From: Alphaproteobacteria bacterium
GTDB lineage: Bacteria > Pseudomonadota > Alphaproteobacteria > Rhizobiales > Devosiaceae
NCBI GenBank assembly: GCA_018828145.1
Contig: JAHJWO010000004.1
Coordinates: forward strand, 50,324 to 114,323
Direction: 5' to 3'
Length of the DNA: 64,000 nucleotides
Position numbers and translations under genes: made by a program. Below, one piece after another: positions 16,188 through 25,901 of this stretch. The notes under the pieces were generated by a model, which was given only the letters and a program-made list of their open reading frames with translations, was not told the DNA's origin and ran no database searches. Positions within the stretch are counted from its first letter, which is position 1. Every line of letters begins with the position of its first letter.

Positions 16188-18284
16188 TCAGTTGGACGGA
16201 AATGATCCTTCCAGACCGACCGCATTGAGCGCAAAGGCGTAGCACATGGCTGTTTCCTTGAGCCGGTCGAAACGACCCGACGCGCCGCCATGGCCGGCGC
16301 CCATATTGGTGCGCAGATACAATGGCGCATCCCCGCTCTTGGTTGCGCGAAGCCGGGCTACCCACTTGGCGGGCTCCCAATAGGTCACGCGCGGATCGGT
16401 GAGACCGGCCAGTGCGAAGATCGGCGGATAGGGCTTGGCGGCAACCTGCTCATAGGGCGCATAGGCGGCGATACGCGCATAGTCCTCGGCCGAGGCCAGG
16501 GGATTGCCCCATTCGGGCCATTCCGGCGGGGTGAGCGGCAGCGTCTCATCGAGCATGGTGTTGAGCACGTCCACGAACGGCACCTGGGCGAGAATGCCGG
16601 CCCAGAGGTCGGGCCGGAGGTTGGCGACGGCGCCCATCAGCATGCCGCCGGCCGAGCCGCCCTGCGCCACGATGCGGTTGCGGGCGGTATAGCCCTGCTC
16701 GATCAGCATTTCGGCGGCAGCGATGAAATCGGTGAAGGTATTGGTCTTGTGCTCGCGGCGCCCCTGCACATACCAGCGATAACCCTTTTCCATGCCGCCT
16801 CGGATATGGGCCGTGGCATGCACGAAGCCGCGGTCGACCAGCGACAGGGCGGAAATGGAGAAGGCCGCGGGCATGGACATGCCATAGGCGCCATAGCCAT
16901 AGAGCAGGGTCGGCGCGGAGCCGTCGAGCACCAGACCCTTGCGATAGAGCAGGGTCACCGGGACCAGTTCGCCATCGGGCGCGGTGGCAAAGAGCCGGCG
17001 CGTCTCGTAGTCGTCGGGATTGTGGCCGGAGGGCACTTCCTGCTCCTTGAGCAGGGTGCGCGTGCCGGTATCGAGATCCATGTCATAGGTGCGCGAGGGC
17101 GTGGTGGGCGAGGAATAGGTGAGGCGGAAGACCGAGGTGTCGAACTCGTAGCCGACCGACATGCCCAGCGAATAGGCTTCCTCGTCGAAGCCGACGGTCT
17201 CTTCCTTGCCTGTCCGCAGGTCGCGCACGACGATGCGCGGCAGGCCCTCGTGGCGTTCGAGGCGCAGCAGGTGGTTCCTGATCACGATCGTGTCGAGGAT
17301 CAGCACGCCCTGGCTGTGCGGGACAAGGTCGGTCCAGTTCTCGGCGCCGGGATTGTCGACCGGGGCGGTGACGACCTTGAAGTCCTCGGCGCCATCGGCA
17401 TTGGTGCGGATGTAGAGAAGGCCATCGCGCTCGTCGATGTCATATTCCCGATCCGTCACCCGGGGCGCGACCAGACGCGGCGCGCCGCCCGTCTCGGCGT
17501 CGATCAGCCAGCATTCGCTGGTCTGGTGGTCATGCGCATCGATGACGATGAACCTGTCGCTGAGCGTACGGCCGACGCCGACGAAGAAGCCGGGATCGGC
17601 CTCCTCGAAGATGATCGGGTCACTGGCCTGATCGGTGCCGATCGTGTGCAGGCGCACGCGGTAGGGCCGGTGATTGTCGTCATATTCGGTATAGTAGATG
17701 GCGCTGGAATCGTTGCTCCAGACATAGGAGCCGGCCGTCTCGGTGATGACTTCGGCGCTGTCCTTGCCGGTATCGAGATCGCGGATGACGATGTCATAAT
17801 ATTCCGAACCGGCGCGGTCGGCGGCCCAGGCGAGGTAACGGTGGCTGCGGTCATGCTCGGCGCCGGCAAAGCCGAAATAGTCCTCGCCCGCTTCCACATT
17901 GCAGTCGAGCAGCACGGTTTCGGGGCCGCCCTCGCGGGCGGTGCGGACGATCTGGGGGTACTGCTTGCCCTCGAGCATCCGAGAATTATAGGCGAAGGGC
18001 CCATCGGGGGAGGGGATGCCGCTGTCGTCTTCCTTTATGCGGCCGCGGATCTCCTTGTAGATGGTCTCCTGCAGCGCCTCGGTCGGCTTGCCGAACTCAG
18101 CTTCGAAATAGGCATTCTCGGCCTCAAGATAGTCGCGGATTTCCGCGTCCAGCGTCTCGGGCTTCTGCATCACCTCCTGCCAGTTATGCGCGCGCAGCCA
18201 GTGGTAGGGATCCTCACGCCTGATGTCGTGAAACGTGGCGGAGTGCGGCTTGCGGGCGGCGACGGGCGGCATGGGCTTGGTCAT
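16188..18284 (-). CDS. ptrB: S9A prolyl oligopeptidase family protein, protease II-like
   Basis: A 698-residue serine oligopeptidase. An N-terminal beta-propeller of about 400 residues covers the active site and filters for short peptides. The C-terminal alpha/beta hydrolase domain carries GYGAYG and the nucleophile motif QGGSAGG (Ser near residue 543), with the His in NMGAGHGG close to the end and an Asp in the GLTDPRV region. Strong similarity to oligopeptidase B (basic-residue specific) is suggested by HIRGGMEKGYRWY and DPYHWLR. The ATG at 18284 starts where family homology begins; the open frame runs on upstream through a probable intergenic region. No signal peptide, so cytoplasmic. Confidence 0.9.
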   Translation of the reverse strand: MTKPMPPVAARKPHSATFHDIRREDPYHWLRAHNWQEVMQKPETLDAEIRDYLEAENAYFEAEFGKPTEALQETIYKEIRGRIKEDDSGIPSPDGPFAYNSRMLEGKQYPQIVRTAREGGPETVLLDCNVEAGEDYFGFAGAEHDRSHRYLAWAADRAGSEYYDIVIRDLDTGKDSAEVITETAGSYVWSNDSSAIYYTEYDDNHRPYRVRLHTIGTDQASDPIIFEEADPGFFVGVGRTLSDRFIVIDAHDHQTSECWLIDAETGGAPRLVAPRVTDREYDIDERDGLLYIRTNADGAEDFKVVTAPVDNPGAENWTDLVPHSQGVLILDTIVIRNHLLRLERHEGLPRIVVRDLRTGKEETVGFDEEAYSLGMSVGYEFDTSVFRLTYSSPTTPSRTYDMDLDTGTRTLLKEQEVPSGHNPDDYETRRLFATAPDGELVPVTLLYRKGLVLDGSAPTLLYGYGAYGMSMPAAFSISALSLVDRGFVHATAHIRGGMEKGYRWYVQGRREHKTNTFTDFIAAAEMLIEQGYTARNRIVAQGGSAGGMLMGAVANLRPDLWAGILAQVPFVDVLNTMLDETLPLTPPEWPEWGNPLASAEDYARIAAYAPYEQVAAKPYPPIFALAGLTDPRVTYWEPAKWVARLRATKSGDAPLYLRTNMGAGHGGASGRFDRLKETAMCYAFALNAVGLEGSFPSN

Positions 18285-18498
18285 GGCAGGTCCGGACAGG
18301 TTGGGCTTACTCACATAGGGCGCGCCTTGCGGCAAAGGAAGGGCCGAATGCACGCGGGCTCCCGGCCCCGTGCACGAATGCGGGACAAACCCGCGCACCA
18401 CCCCGTTTTGGCTTGTCCCGGGGGGATCAATCGTTAAGGTCTTGCCGCAAGTCGACGACAAGAATCGGTGCAGGGAGTATTGGCGTTTGGGGCTGGGT

Positions 18499-20841
18499 AT
18501 GGATGCAAGCATAGCGCTGGTGGCGATCGCGCCATTTGTTGCGGCTCTGCTGGCGCCGCTGGCCCAGCGACTGACCAAGCCTTTTGCCGGCTGGGTTCTT
18601 GCTGCCGTTCCGCTGGCCATATTCGCCTTTCTGCTGACCCTGGTCGAGCCCGTGATCGCCAATGGCGCCGTCTCGGCCAGCATCGGCTGGGTGCCGGCCT
18701 ATGACCTCAACCTGTCCTTCTTTGTCGACGGGCTCAGCCTCACCTTCGCACTGACCATTTCCGGCATCGGTGCGCTGATCGTGCTCTATTCGGGGGCCTA
18801 TCTCAAAGGTCACCCCCATCTTGGGCGGTTCCTCGGCTTCCTGCTGGCCTTCATGGGCGCCATGCTGGGGTTGGTGCTGGCCGACAACATGCTGGCGCTG
18901 TTCATGTTCTGGGAGCTGACCTCGGTCACGTCCTTCCTGCTGATCGGCTTTGACCACACACGCCAGGCCTCGCGCCGGGGCGCCATCCAGGCGCTGGTGA
19001 TCACCAATATCGGCGGCATGGGCCTTTTGGTCGGTGCCTTGCTGGTGCACCACCTCACCGGTACGTGGGAGCTCAGCGCGCTGGGCGACGAAGTGCGCGG
19101 CAGCGGCCTTTATGGCCTCGTGCTGTTCGCCTTCCTCTGCGCCGCCTTCACCAAATCGGCCCAGGTGCCGTTCCACTTCTGGCTACCCAATGCCATGGAA
19201 GCGCCGACCCCGGTCTCGGCTTTCCTGCATTCCGCCACCATGGTGCAGGGCGGCGTCTACCTCCTGGCGCGGACCACGCCCTGGCTGGGCGGCACCGAGG
19301 CCTGGACGCTTATCCTGGTCTGCTTCGGCGGCGCCACCCTGCTCTGGGGCGCGCTGGGCGCCCTGCGCCAGACCGACCTCAAGCAGATGCTGGCGCAGAC
19401 CACCATTGCCTCGCTGGGCCTGTCCGTGCTGCTGATCGGCCTCGGCACCGAGGCTGCCATCGCCGCCATGGCGCTCTACTTCGTCGCCCACGCGCTCTAC
19501 AAGGCCGGGCTCTTCATGGTGGTGGGCGCCATCGACCACGAGGCCGGCACGCGGGACATCACCGTGCTGGGTGGCCTGGCCGACAAGATGCCGGTGACCT
19601 TTATCGGCGCGGCCCTGGCGAGCCTGGCCATGATCGGCCTGCCGCTGACACTGGGCTATTTCGCCAAGGAAGAAATGTATCTGGGCCTGCTGGCCTGGAC
19701 CTGGTCCGATATCGTGGTGCTGGTGGTGCTGGTCGCGGGCAATGCCATGCTGGCCGGCGTCGCCATGCTGGTCATGGTCAAGCCGTTTCTCGGCCCCGTC
19801 CTGCCGACCCCCAAATCGCCCCATGAAGCGCCGCTGGCTATGCTGGCCGGCCCCATCCTGCTGGGCGTCTGCAGCATTGTCTTTTCGGTGCTGACCGAGG
19901 ATCTGGGCAAATACCTGCTGGTACCCGCTGCCTCCGCAATTCTGGATCATCCGGTCACGAGCCATCTGACGCTGGCCATCAATCCCGCCAGCCCGCTGCT
20001 GTGGCTGTCCATCGCGACCTGGGGCCTCGGCCTTCTGGTCTATCGCCAGGCCGCGACGCTGCGCACGCTGTTGCGGCGCGCCGAGGCCGCGCTCGGCTGG
20101 ACCGCCGACAATCTCTTCGACGTGGTGATGTTCGGGCTGATCCGCTTCTCCGCCGGAGTGACGCGGCTGCTGCATCACGGGCGGCTGGAGATCTATCTGG
20201 TCACCGTCTTCGGAGCCCTGGCGCTGGCGCTGACCCTGCCGATGCTGCTGCTGGGTGGCTATGATGTGCTGCTGCCGACCGCCGAACTGGGCAACTGGTC
20301 GGATGTGTTAAGCTGGCCGGACCTGCGGATCTATGAGTGGGGCGTCGTGCTCTTGGCGCTGGTCGGGCTGGGCTCGGTGCTGCTGGCGCCCAACCGGCTC
20401 GTCGCCATCATGGCGCTGGGCATCCAGGGCACGGCCGTGGCGTTGATCTTCCTGTTGTTCGGCGCGCCGGACCTGGCCTTCACCCAGTTCATGGTTGAAA
20501 TCCTCTCGGTGGTGATCCTGGCGCTGGTCATGACGCGCCTGCGCCTCGATGAGCGCGACCACCGCCCGCTGGAGGACCTGGCACGCGATGGCACGCTGGC
20601 TTTGGTCTGCGGCGTTGGCGTCAGCCTGCTGCTGATGGTGGTACTGACCGGAACGCTCGACAAGCGCCTCTCCGATCTCTTCACCGCCACCAGCGTGCCG
20701 ATTGCCCACGGCGCCAACATCGTCAATGTGATCCTGGTGGACTATCGCGGCTTCGATACGCTGGGTGAGATTGCCGTGGTGATGGGGGCCGGCATGGCCA
20801 TCATGGCCCTGCTGCGGCGCCGGAAGAAGGCCACGTCATGA
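18499..20841 (+). CDS. mrpA: Na+/H+ antiporter subunit MrpA
   Basis: Largest subunit of the multi-subunit Mrp cation/proton antiporter in the inner membrane, 780 residues. About 20 membrane helices include the proton-antiporter (NuoL-like) module with the FWELTSVTSFLLIGFDH and KSAQVPFHFWLPNAMEAPTPVSAFLHSATMVQ-type segments, then a C-terminal MbhD/MbhE-like part (FGAPDLAFTQFMVEILSVVILALVMTRLR; VNVILVDYRGFDTLGE). The ATG at 18499 is the first that yields the membrane-entry helix. MrpA and MrpB are separate genes here, as in group 1 operons, whereas several rhizobia carry a fused form. The stop overlaps mrpB. Confidence 0.94.
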   Translation: MDASIALVAIAPFVAALLAPLAQRLTKPFAGWVLAAVPLAIFAFLLTLVEPVIANGAVSASIGWVPAYDLNLSFFVDGLSLTFALTISGIGALIVLYSGAYLKGHPHLGRFLGFLLAFMGAMLGLVLADNMLALFMFWELTSVTSFLLIGFDHTRQASRRGAIQALVITNIGGMGLLVGALLVHHLTGTWELSALGDEVRGSGLYGLVLFAFLCAAFTKSAQVPFHFWLPNAMEAPTPVSAFLHSATMVQGGVYLLARTTPWLGGTEAWTLILVCFGGATLLWGALGALRQTDLKQMLAQTTIASLGLSVLLIGLGTEAAIAAMALYFVAHALYKAGLFMVVGAIDHEAGTRDITVLGGLADKMPVTFIGAALASLAMIGLPLTLGYFAKEEMYLGLLAWTWSDIVVLVVLVAGNAMLAGVAMLVMVKPFLGPVLPTPKSPHEAPLAMLAGPILLGVCSIVFSVLTEDLGKYLLVPAASAILDHPVTSHLTLAINPASPLLWLSIATWGLGLLVYRQAATLRTLLRRAEAALGWTADNLFDVVMFGLIRFSAGVTRLLHHGRLEIYLVTVFGALALALTLPMLLLGGYDVLLPTAELGNWSDVLSWPDLRIYEWGVVLLALVGLGSVLLAPNRLVAIMALGIQGTAVALIFLLFGAPDLAFTQFMVEILSVVILALVMTRLRLDERDHRPLEDLARDGTLALVCGVGVSLLLMVVLTGTLDKRLSDLFTATSVPIAHGANIVNVILVDYRGFDTLGEIAVVMGAGMAIMALLRRRKKATS

Positions 20842-21263
20842 ACACCATCATCTTCCGCACCATCGCGCCGCTGATCGTGGCCATCATGCTGGTCTTCTCG
20901 GTCTATGTCTGCCTGCGCGGCCACAACGAGCCTGGCGGTGGCTTTATCGGTGGCCTCATCGCCGCCTCGGCGATCGCCATTCTGGGAACCGCGATCGGTC
21001 CCGCCGCGGCGCGCCGGGCGCTGCATATCGACCCGATGAACATTGCCGGCTTCGGCGTCTTCATGGCCGCCTTTTCCGGCCTGCTGTCGCTGTTCACCGG
21101 CTCGCCCTTCATGACCAGCATCTGGCTCTATCTCAACTTGGGCGACACCACTGTGCCGCTCTCCACCCCGATGGTCTTCGATATCGGAGTGTTCCTCGTG
21201 GTGTTCGGCACTATTGCGGCGATCGCGCTGGGGCTCGAAGGCGATGGGGGGGAGCGGTCCTGA
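20838..21263 (+). CDS. mrpB: Na+/H+ antiporter subunit MrpB
   Basis: A 141-residue membrane protein of the MnhB/MrpB family with four predicted helices. The family signature RGHNEPGGGFIGGLIAA is clear near residues 27-43. It overlaps mrpA by ATGA and shares one base with mrpC, so translation is coupled across the operon. Confidence 0.93.
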   Translation: MNTIIFRTIAPLIVAIMLVFSVYVCLRGHNEPGGGFIGGLIAASAIAILGTAIGPAAARRALHIDPMNIAGFGVFMAAFSGLLSLFTGSPFMTSIWLYLNLGDTTVPLSTPMVFDIGVFLVVFGTIAAIALGLEGDGGERS

Positions 21264-21640
21264 TGGATTATGTTCTCGCCGCTCTCATCGGCTGTTTCAT
21301 CGCCCTCGGCGTCTATCTGCTGCTGTCCCGCTCGGTGATCCGCATGCTGCTGGGCATGACGATTTTCGGCAATGGCGTGAACCTCTTGATCTTCACGGCC
21401 GGGCGGCTGACGCGCGAAGTCGCGCCGATCATCCCGTCCGGCCTCGACCAGCCGGAAGGGGTCATCGCCAATCCGCTGCCGCAGGCCCTGATCCTGACGG
21501 CTATCGTCATCGGCTTTGCCATGTTCAGCTTCCTGCTGGTGCTGGCCTTCCGCGCCTATCAGAGCCTGGATGCCGACGACACGGACACAATGCGCGTCGC
21601 CGAGCCGGTAGACGAGCCCAACCCGCCATTGAGCTACTGA
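21263..21640 (+). CDS. mrpC: Na+/H+ antiporter subunit MrpC
   Basis: A 125-residue NuoK-like subunit with three membrane helices. It shows GVYLLLSRSVIRMLLGMTIFGNGVNLLIF and the PLPQALILTAIVIGFA segment typical of MrpC/NuoK. The start ATG shares its first base with the mrpB stop; mrpD begins two bases after its own stop. Confidence 0.93.
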   Translation: MDYVLAALIGCFIALGVYLLLSRSVIRMLLGMTIFGNGVNLLIFTAGRLTREVAPIIPSGLDQPEGVIANPLPQALILTAIVIGFAMFSFLLVLAFRAYQSLDADDTDTMRVAEPVDEPNPPLSY

Positions 21641-21641
21641 C

Positions 21642-23195
21642 ATGGATGAGCTGGTGCTTCCTCCCGCGATGATCGAGACAATGACTGCGGCGGCCGACTG
21701 GGTCATCGTGTTGCCCGTGGTGCTTGCGCTGATGGGCGCGGCCATGGCGCTGATGCTGCGCAAGGCCGGCAGCCTGTCCTTCATGCTCGCCGCTCTGGTG
21801 ATCTGTGCGGTCATCGCCTGTGACATCGCCCTGCTGCTGCGCGTGCTGGAAACCGGACCGGTCAGCATGACCATGGGCAAATGGCTGCCGCCTTTCGGCA
21901 TCAGCCTGGCCGCCGACCTGTTCAGTGCCGCCTTTGCGCTGGCGGCGGCCGTCGTCACCCTGGTGGTGCTGATCTATGCCGAGGGTGAGAGCGGCAGGGA
22001 TGAGCGGGATGGCTTTCATGCCATGGTGTTGCTGTTGCTGGCGGGCGTTACCGGCTCGTTTTTGACCGGCGACCTGTTCAATCTCTATGTCTGGTTCGAG
22101 GTGATGCTGATCGCTTCGTTCGGGCTGATGGTATTGGGTGGAAAGCCCATCCAGCTTGACGGTGCGGTCAAGTACGGGTTCCTGAACTTCCTCGCCACAA
22201 CGCTGTTCCTGCTGGCGCTGGGCCTGCTTTATGGCCTGCTCGGCACGCTCAATATGGCGGACGTCATGCGCGTCGCGCCGGCAGCAAATCCGGCAGCAAT
22301 GGCCGGTGTTGCTGCACTCCTGCTGCTGGCTTTCTCCATGAAAGCTGCTGCCTTTCCGGTCAACGCCTGGCTGCCGGCCTCCTACCACACTCCGCCCGCT
22401 GCAGTGTCGGCCCTGTTCGCGGGGCTGCTGACCAAGGTGGGCGCCTATGCCCTGCTGCGATCGCTGGTGGTGGTCCTGCCCGCCAGCCGCGACCTGCTTG
22501 AGCCGCTGCTGGTTGCCATCGCCGTCGGCACGCTGCTGATTGCGCCGCTCGGGGCCATTGCCGAAACCAACCTGCGCCGCGCCATCGGCTTTCTGGTCAT
22601 CGGCGGCGTCGGAGCGATCCTGGCGGGCATTGCCGTGCCGTCGCAGGAAGGGATCGGCGGGGCAGGGCTCTATGTCTTCCACGCCATCCTGACCATGACG
22701 GCGCTCTACCTGGTGGCTGGCCTGATCGAGCGGGGCACGGGCGAGACTGATACCAGGCGGATGGGCGGGCTCTATGCCGCCAGCGCGCCGCTCTCGATCC
22801 TGTTCCTCGTGCTCATCCTCGCCACGGCCGGCGTGCCGCCGTTCCTGGGCTTCTGGCCCAAGCTTCTGCTGCTGCAGACCGGTATCGGCGAGGGCGGATG
22901 GAGCGGCGGCCTGATCGTGGTCGCATTGCTGGTCAACGCCGTGCTGACGCTCATTGCCGGCTCGCGCCTGTGGGGCCATGTCTTCTGGCGCTCCGCGCCG
23001 GCAGACGGGAATGCGGCACCCCTGTTGCCGCAGACTTGGCAGCGCCTCGGCGCGACCGCCGTGCTGGTGAGCATGGTCCTTGCGGCCGGGCTCTGGCCGA
23101 ATGGCCTGTTTGAAGGGCTCAATGCGGGTATTCCCGACATGATGGATCCGGCCCGCTACGTGGATGCGGTCGGACTTGCGGGAGCTTCGCCATGA
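21642..23195 (+). CDS. mrpD: Na+/H+ antiporter subunit MrpD
   Basis: A 517-residue proton-antiporter subunit homologous to NuoM/NuoN. About 14 membrane helices are predicted. Landmarks are the FNLYVWFEVMLIASFGL segment, with Glu in a membrane helix, and the Lys-containing stretch KAAAFPVNAWLPASYHTPPAAVSALFAG, both central to proton conduction in this family. The stop region overlaps mrpE by four bases. It works with MrpA as the second antiporter-like subunit of the complex. Confidence 0.94.
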   Translation: MDELVLPPAMIETMTAAADWVIVLPVVLALMGAAMALMLRKAGSLSFMLAALVICAVIACDIALLLRVLETGPVSMTMGKWLPPFGISLAADLFSAAFALAAAVVTLVVLIYAEGESGRDERDGFHAMVLLLLAGVTGSFLTGDLFNLYVWFEVMLIASFGLMVLGGKPIQLDGAVKYGFLNFLATTLFLLALGLLYGLLGTLNMADVMRVAPAANPAAMAGVAALLLLAFSMKAAAFPVNAWLPASYHTPPAAVSALFAGLLTKVGAYALLRSLVVVLPASRDLLEPLLVAIAVGTLLIAPLGAIAETNLRRAIGFLVIGGVGAILAGIAVPSQEGIGGAGLYVFHAILTMTALYLVAGLIERGTGETDTRRMGGLYAASAPLSILFLVLILATAGVPPFLGFWPKLLLLQTGIGEGGWSGGLIVVALLVNAVLTLIAGSRLWGHVFWRSAPADGNAAPLLPQTWQRLGATAVLVSMVLAAGLWPNGLFEGLNAGIPDMMDPARYVDAVGLAGASP

Positions 23196-23671
23196 ACCCG
23201 GCTTCAATCGTCATTGTCCTGGCAATCGTCTGGGGCGCCATCACCGGCACCTTCACCGGGCTGAACCTGTTGCTGGGCGCAGCCATCGGCGGTGTCGCCG
23301 TGCTGCTGCTGCGCAGCGCCTTTGCCCCGCCGCGCATCCTGCGCAAGATCGGCCAGATCGCGTCGCTGATCCTGCTCTTCATCTATGAACTGGCGGCCAG
23401 CGCGGTGCGCGTCGCCATCGTCGTGCTGACGCCGAGCATGAAGGCAGACCTGCGGCCAGCCATCATAGCCTTTCCCCTTACGGTGAAATCGGATGCCGAA
23501 ATCACCCTGCTGGCCAACCTCATCACCCTGACGCCGGGCACGCTGAGCATCGATGTCAGCGAAGACCGCTCGGTGCTGTTCGTCCATGTGTTGACGCTGA
23601 GCACGCGCGAGGCGCTGATCGCCGACATTGCCGGAGGTTTTGAAGCCAAGGTACGGGAGATCTATTCATGA
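23192..23671 (+). CDS. mrpE: Na+/H+ antiporter subunit MrpE
   Basis: A 159-residue subunit of the MrpE/MnhE family with two N-terminal membrane helices and a cytoplasmic domain ([45 protein letters not shown] end). The [14 protein letters not shown] segment is the family hallmark. It overlaps mrpD and mrpF by ATGA on both sides. Confidence 0.92.
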   Translation: MNPASIVIVLAIVWGAITGTFTGLNLLLGAAIGGVAVLLLRSAFAPPRILRKIGQIASLILLFIYELAASAVRVAIVVLTPSMKADLRPAIIAFPLTVKSDAEITLLANLITLTPGTLSIDVSEDRSVLFVHVLTLSTREALIADIAGGFEAKVREIYS

Positions 23672-23970
23672 CGCCCGCCGACGCCCTCTCACTGGCGACG
23701 CTTGTCGCGCTGATCCTGCTCGGACTGGCTTTGCTAATCGCGGCGATCCGCATCGTCATCGGACCCACGCTGGCGGACCGCGTGCTGGCCCTGGACCTGC
23801 TGACCGTGGTTGCCATGGGCTTTGTCGGGGCCATCGCCATCCGCACCGGGCTCATGCTCTATCTCGATATTGCCATTGCGCTGGCGCTGCTCGGGTTTCT
23901 GGCGACCGTGGCACTGGCGCGCTACATCCTGTCCCGGGTCAGCGCCGCAGAAAGGGACGGATCATTATGA
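23668..23970 (+). CDS. mrpF: Na+/H+ antiporter subunit MrpF
   Basis: A 100-residue subunit with three membrane helices. The family segment [23 protein letters not shown] is intact. It starts within the end of mrpE and its stop overlaps the mrpG start. Confidence 0.92.
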   Translation: MTPADALSLATLVALILLGLALLIAAIRIVIGPTLADRVLALDLLTVVAMGFVGAIAIRTGLMLYLDIAIALALLGFLATVALARYILSRVSAAERDGSL

Positions 23971-24320
23971 TCACCGATATCCTGATCTATGCTGGTTGCG
24001 TGTTCCTGCTACTGGGGGCGGCCTTCAGCCTGGTCGCGGCGATCGGCGTCCTGCGGCTGCCCGATCTCTATACGCGCATGCATGCTGCCTCGAAGGCCGG
24101 CGCGGTGGGTGGCGGGCTGATTTTGCTTGCAGTGGCATTGGTTTGCTTCGACGCCGCCGTGGCCCTGCGGGCAGTAATAGGCGTCATATTTCTGTTGCTA
24201 ACGACACCCTTGGCCGCTCACCTGCTGGCAAGAGCAAGTTACCGTGCTGCTAACCAGTCTCCCACAAATATGCTCATCGACGAACTAAAGTCTAAAAGAA
24301 GCCCAAGTTCTCCCGCATGA
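23967..24320 (+). CDS. mrpG: Na+/H+ antiporter subunit MrpG
   Basis: A 117-residue subunit, last gene of the operon, of the MnhG/PhaG family. Three helices and the motif [26 protein letters not shown] identify it. The ATG is inside the mrpF stop (ATGA). The C-terminal ~25 residues after the last helix are hydrophilic and Ser/Lys rich. The 121 bp that follow lead to the mucR gene; I saw no clear terminator between them. Confidence 0.92.
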   Translation: MITDILIYAGCVFLLLGAAFSLVAAIGVLRLPDLYTRMHAASKAGAVGGGLILLAVALVCFDAAVALRAVIGVIFLLLTTPLAAHLLARASYRAANQSPTNMLIDELKSKRSPSSPA

Positions 24321-24441
24321 CTAAACATGCTAGCAAGGTTCAATTGCTGCATATGGGTTGCGAAGGTTAATGAACAATCCTAACAAGGCATATGGTTGTG
24401 ACTGCCCCTGTCGCTGCCAGATAAAAATGGAAGGTTGAAAC

Positions 24442-24864
24442 ATGAATGATACCACCGGCTCGGCGACCGGTTACGAGAGCGATCTGATCGAACTCAGTAC
24501 CGAAATTGTCTCGGCCTATGTGAGCCATAATTCGGTGAGCGTGACCGATCTGCCCAAGCTGATCGCCGAAGTTCACGGAGCCCTGCGGGCCTTGCAGAAT
24601 AACGAGGTCCAGACTCCGGTTGAGGAACTCAAGCCGGCTGTTCCGATCCGCAAATCCGTCGCGCCCGACTACATCATCTGCCTCGAAGACGGCAAGAAGT
24701 TCAAGTCGCTGAAGCGCCACCTGCGCACGCACTACAATCTCTCGCCGGAAGAATACCGCGAGAAGTGGGGCCTGCCTGCCGACTACCCGATGGTTGCCCC
24801 GAGCTATTCGGCCACCCGCTCGAAGCTGGCCAAGGATAACGGGCTCGGCCGCAAGGCTGCCTGA
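24442..24864 (+). CDS. mucR: MucR/Ros-family transcriptional regulator
   Basis: A 140-residue zinc-finger DNA-binding protein that in Rhizobiales controls surface polysaccharide, motility and cell-cycle-linked genes and represses its own gene. The N-terminal ~60 residues mediate oligomerisation (LTEIVSAYVSHNSVS-like segment). The finger region reads CLEDGKKFKSLKRHLRTHYNLSPEEYREKW, with one Cys, Asp in place of the second Cys, and two His, as in known MucR proteins. The following PMVAPSYSATRSKLAKDNGLGR basic tail is typical. A strong terminator follows 46 bp after the stop. Several paralogues are usual per genome. Confidence 0.93.
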   Translation: MNDTTGSATGYESDLIELSTEIVSAYVSHNSVSVTDLPKLIAEVHGALRALQNNEVQTPVEELKPAVPIRKSVAPDYIICLEDGKKFKSLKRHLRTHYNLSPEEYREKWGLPADYPMVAPSYSATRSKLAKDNGLGRKAA

Positions 24865-24910
24865 CACACGACGAGACGTCGCGTCCCGATCGGGACCCCG
24901 GCGATAACCA

Positions 24911-24953
24911 AAATTCAAACGGCCGCTCGCAAGGCGGCCGTTTGAATTTTTAT
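24911..24953 (+). terminator. Rho-independent terminator after mucR
   Basis: AAATTCAAACGGCCGC (24911-24926) pairs over all 16 bp with the sequence at 24934-24949 around a 7-nt loop, and the T run continues past the stem. The A-rich 5' side would also allow termination on the other strand. Confidence 0.92.
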
Positions 24954-25029
24954 CAGCATACTTATCCCCCTCGCTCTTGCCTGCCTCAGTATGTAGGAAT
25001 TAATTCCTGATACGCGAGGAGGCAGACCG

Positions 25030-25407
25030 ATGCACCCTATTCCTTCCCCACTGTCGACCCACCGGGCGGTTCGTTGGCGCGGCGCCATCCACCGCAGTTG
25101 TGACGAAGCCATTATTCTGGTGGCTTTACAGAAAAACGTGCCCATACGCATGCTTATGCACAATACGCGCTGCAGCCTGCCGGCAGCGCGGGCGCGGCAA
25201 CTGGCCATGTATCTGTGCCATGTCGTGTTCGGGCGCACGCTGGCGGAGATCGGCGAGGCCTTCGGGAGGGATAGGACAACAGTCTCACATGCCTGCGCCA
25301 TCATCGAAGACATGCGCGACGATCCGCGCTTCGATGAGGAAGTCTGCGCCCTCGAAAGCCTGCTGGAGCAGGGCGGCGTGCCGTCGGAGGACAGCCATGC
25401 CCATTGA
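25030..25407 (+). CDS. DnaA C-terminal-like helix-turn-helix protein
   Basis: A 125-residue protein whose central part resembles the DNA-binding domain IV of the replication initiator DnaA: ARQLAMYLCHVVFGRTLAEIGEAFGRDRTTVSHACAIIEDM, where DRTTVSHA corresponds to the DnaA-box recognition motif. The ATPase domain of DnaA is absent. Such stand-alone proteins are common in Rhizobiales and their function is not established. GAGGAGG upstream of the ATG gives a good start. It overlaps the next gene by 11 bases, so both are probably cotranscribed from a promoter after the mucR terminator. Confidence 0.8.
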   Translation: MHPIPSPLSTHRAVRWRGAIHRSCDEAIILVALQKNVPIRMLMHNTRCSLPAARARQLAMYLCHVVFGRTLAEIGEAFGRDRTTVSHACAIIEDMRDDPRFDEEVCALESLLEQGGVPSEDSHAH

Positions 25408-25897
25408 AAGGGGTGACGATTCCCTGGCGCGGCTGGCCAGCCGCGGCGGCAAGCGGGAGGCGGCCTTCCTCGCGCCGCATCACCTGGCCGCGGCGGAGCG
25501 CCTCGAGAGGCTGATCCTGCGCGCGCAGCTGATGCCCCGCGTGACCATGTCCTACGACCCGACCCGGATCGGTGGGCGCAATGGAGCGGGCAATGACGCG
25601 CTTTCAGCCACCGAGGCATCGGCCGCCGCGCGCCAGAAACTGAACGCCCTGGCGGCCAACCTGCCATCGGACTGCTGGGGCGTGTTGTTCGACGTCTGCG
25701 GCCTGGGCAAGGGCCTGCAACTGGTCGAAACGGAACGGCGCTGGCCGCGACGCAGCGCCAAGCTCGTGCTGCGCATCGGGCTCGATCAGCTTGCCGCACA
25801 GTTCGGCCTGTCGCCTGAGGCGAAGGGCGCGGGCCATGGCGTCACCCGCAACTGGCTGGAGACAAGGCTGCCGCTGATCGCCGATGAATCGCCCTGA
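25397..25897 (+). CDS. DUF6456 domain protein
   Basis: A 166-residue protein matching the DUF6456 pattern seen in Rhizobiales next to DnaA-C-like genes: an arginine-rich start, a middle stretch RVTMSYDPTR, and a C-terminal region LPSDCWGVLFDVCGLGKGLQLVETERRWPRRSAKLVLRIGLDQLAA that suggests a helical DNA-binding-like module. The start ATG at 25397 lies inside the previous gene with GGAGG upstream, so the two products are likely made together. Function unknown; a joint role in DNA transactions is inferred only from the neighbour. Confidence 0.75.
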   Translation: MPIERGDDSLARLASRGGKREAAFLAPHHLAAAERLERLILRAQLMPRVTMSYDPTRIGGRNGAGNDALSATEASAAARQKLNALAANLPSDCWGVLFDVCGLGKGLQLVETERRWPRRSAKLVLRIGLDQLAAQFGLSPEAKGAGHGVTRNWLETRLPLIADESP

Positions 25898-25901
25898 CCG
25901 C

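Noticed and set aside
16290..18437. Plus-strand open frame of 715 codons opposite the oligopeptidase gene
   Set aside because: The minus strand encodes a full S9 peptidase with catalytic triad. The plus-strand product is a Gly/Arg/His-rich shadow.
24366..24382. CtrA box before mucR
   Set aside because: TTAA is followed by a CTAA at spacing nine, not seven, so it does not fit the consensus.
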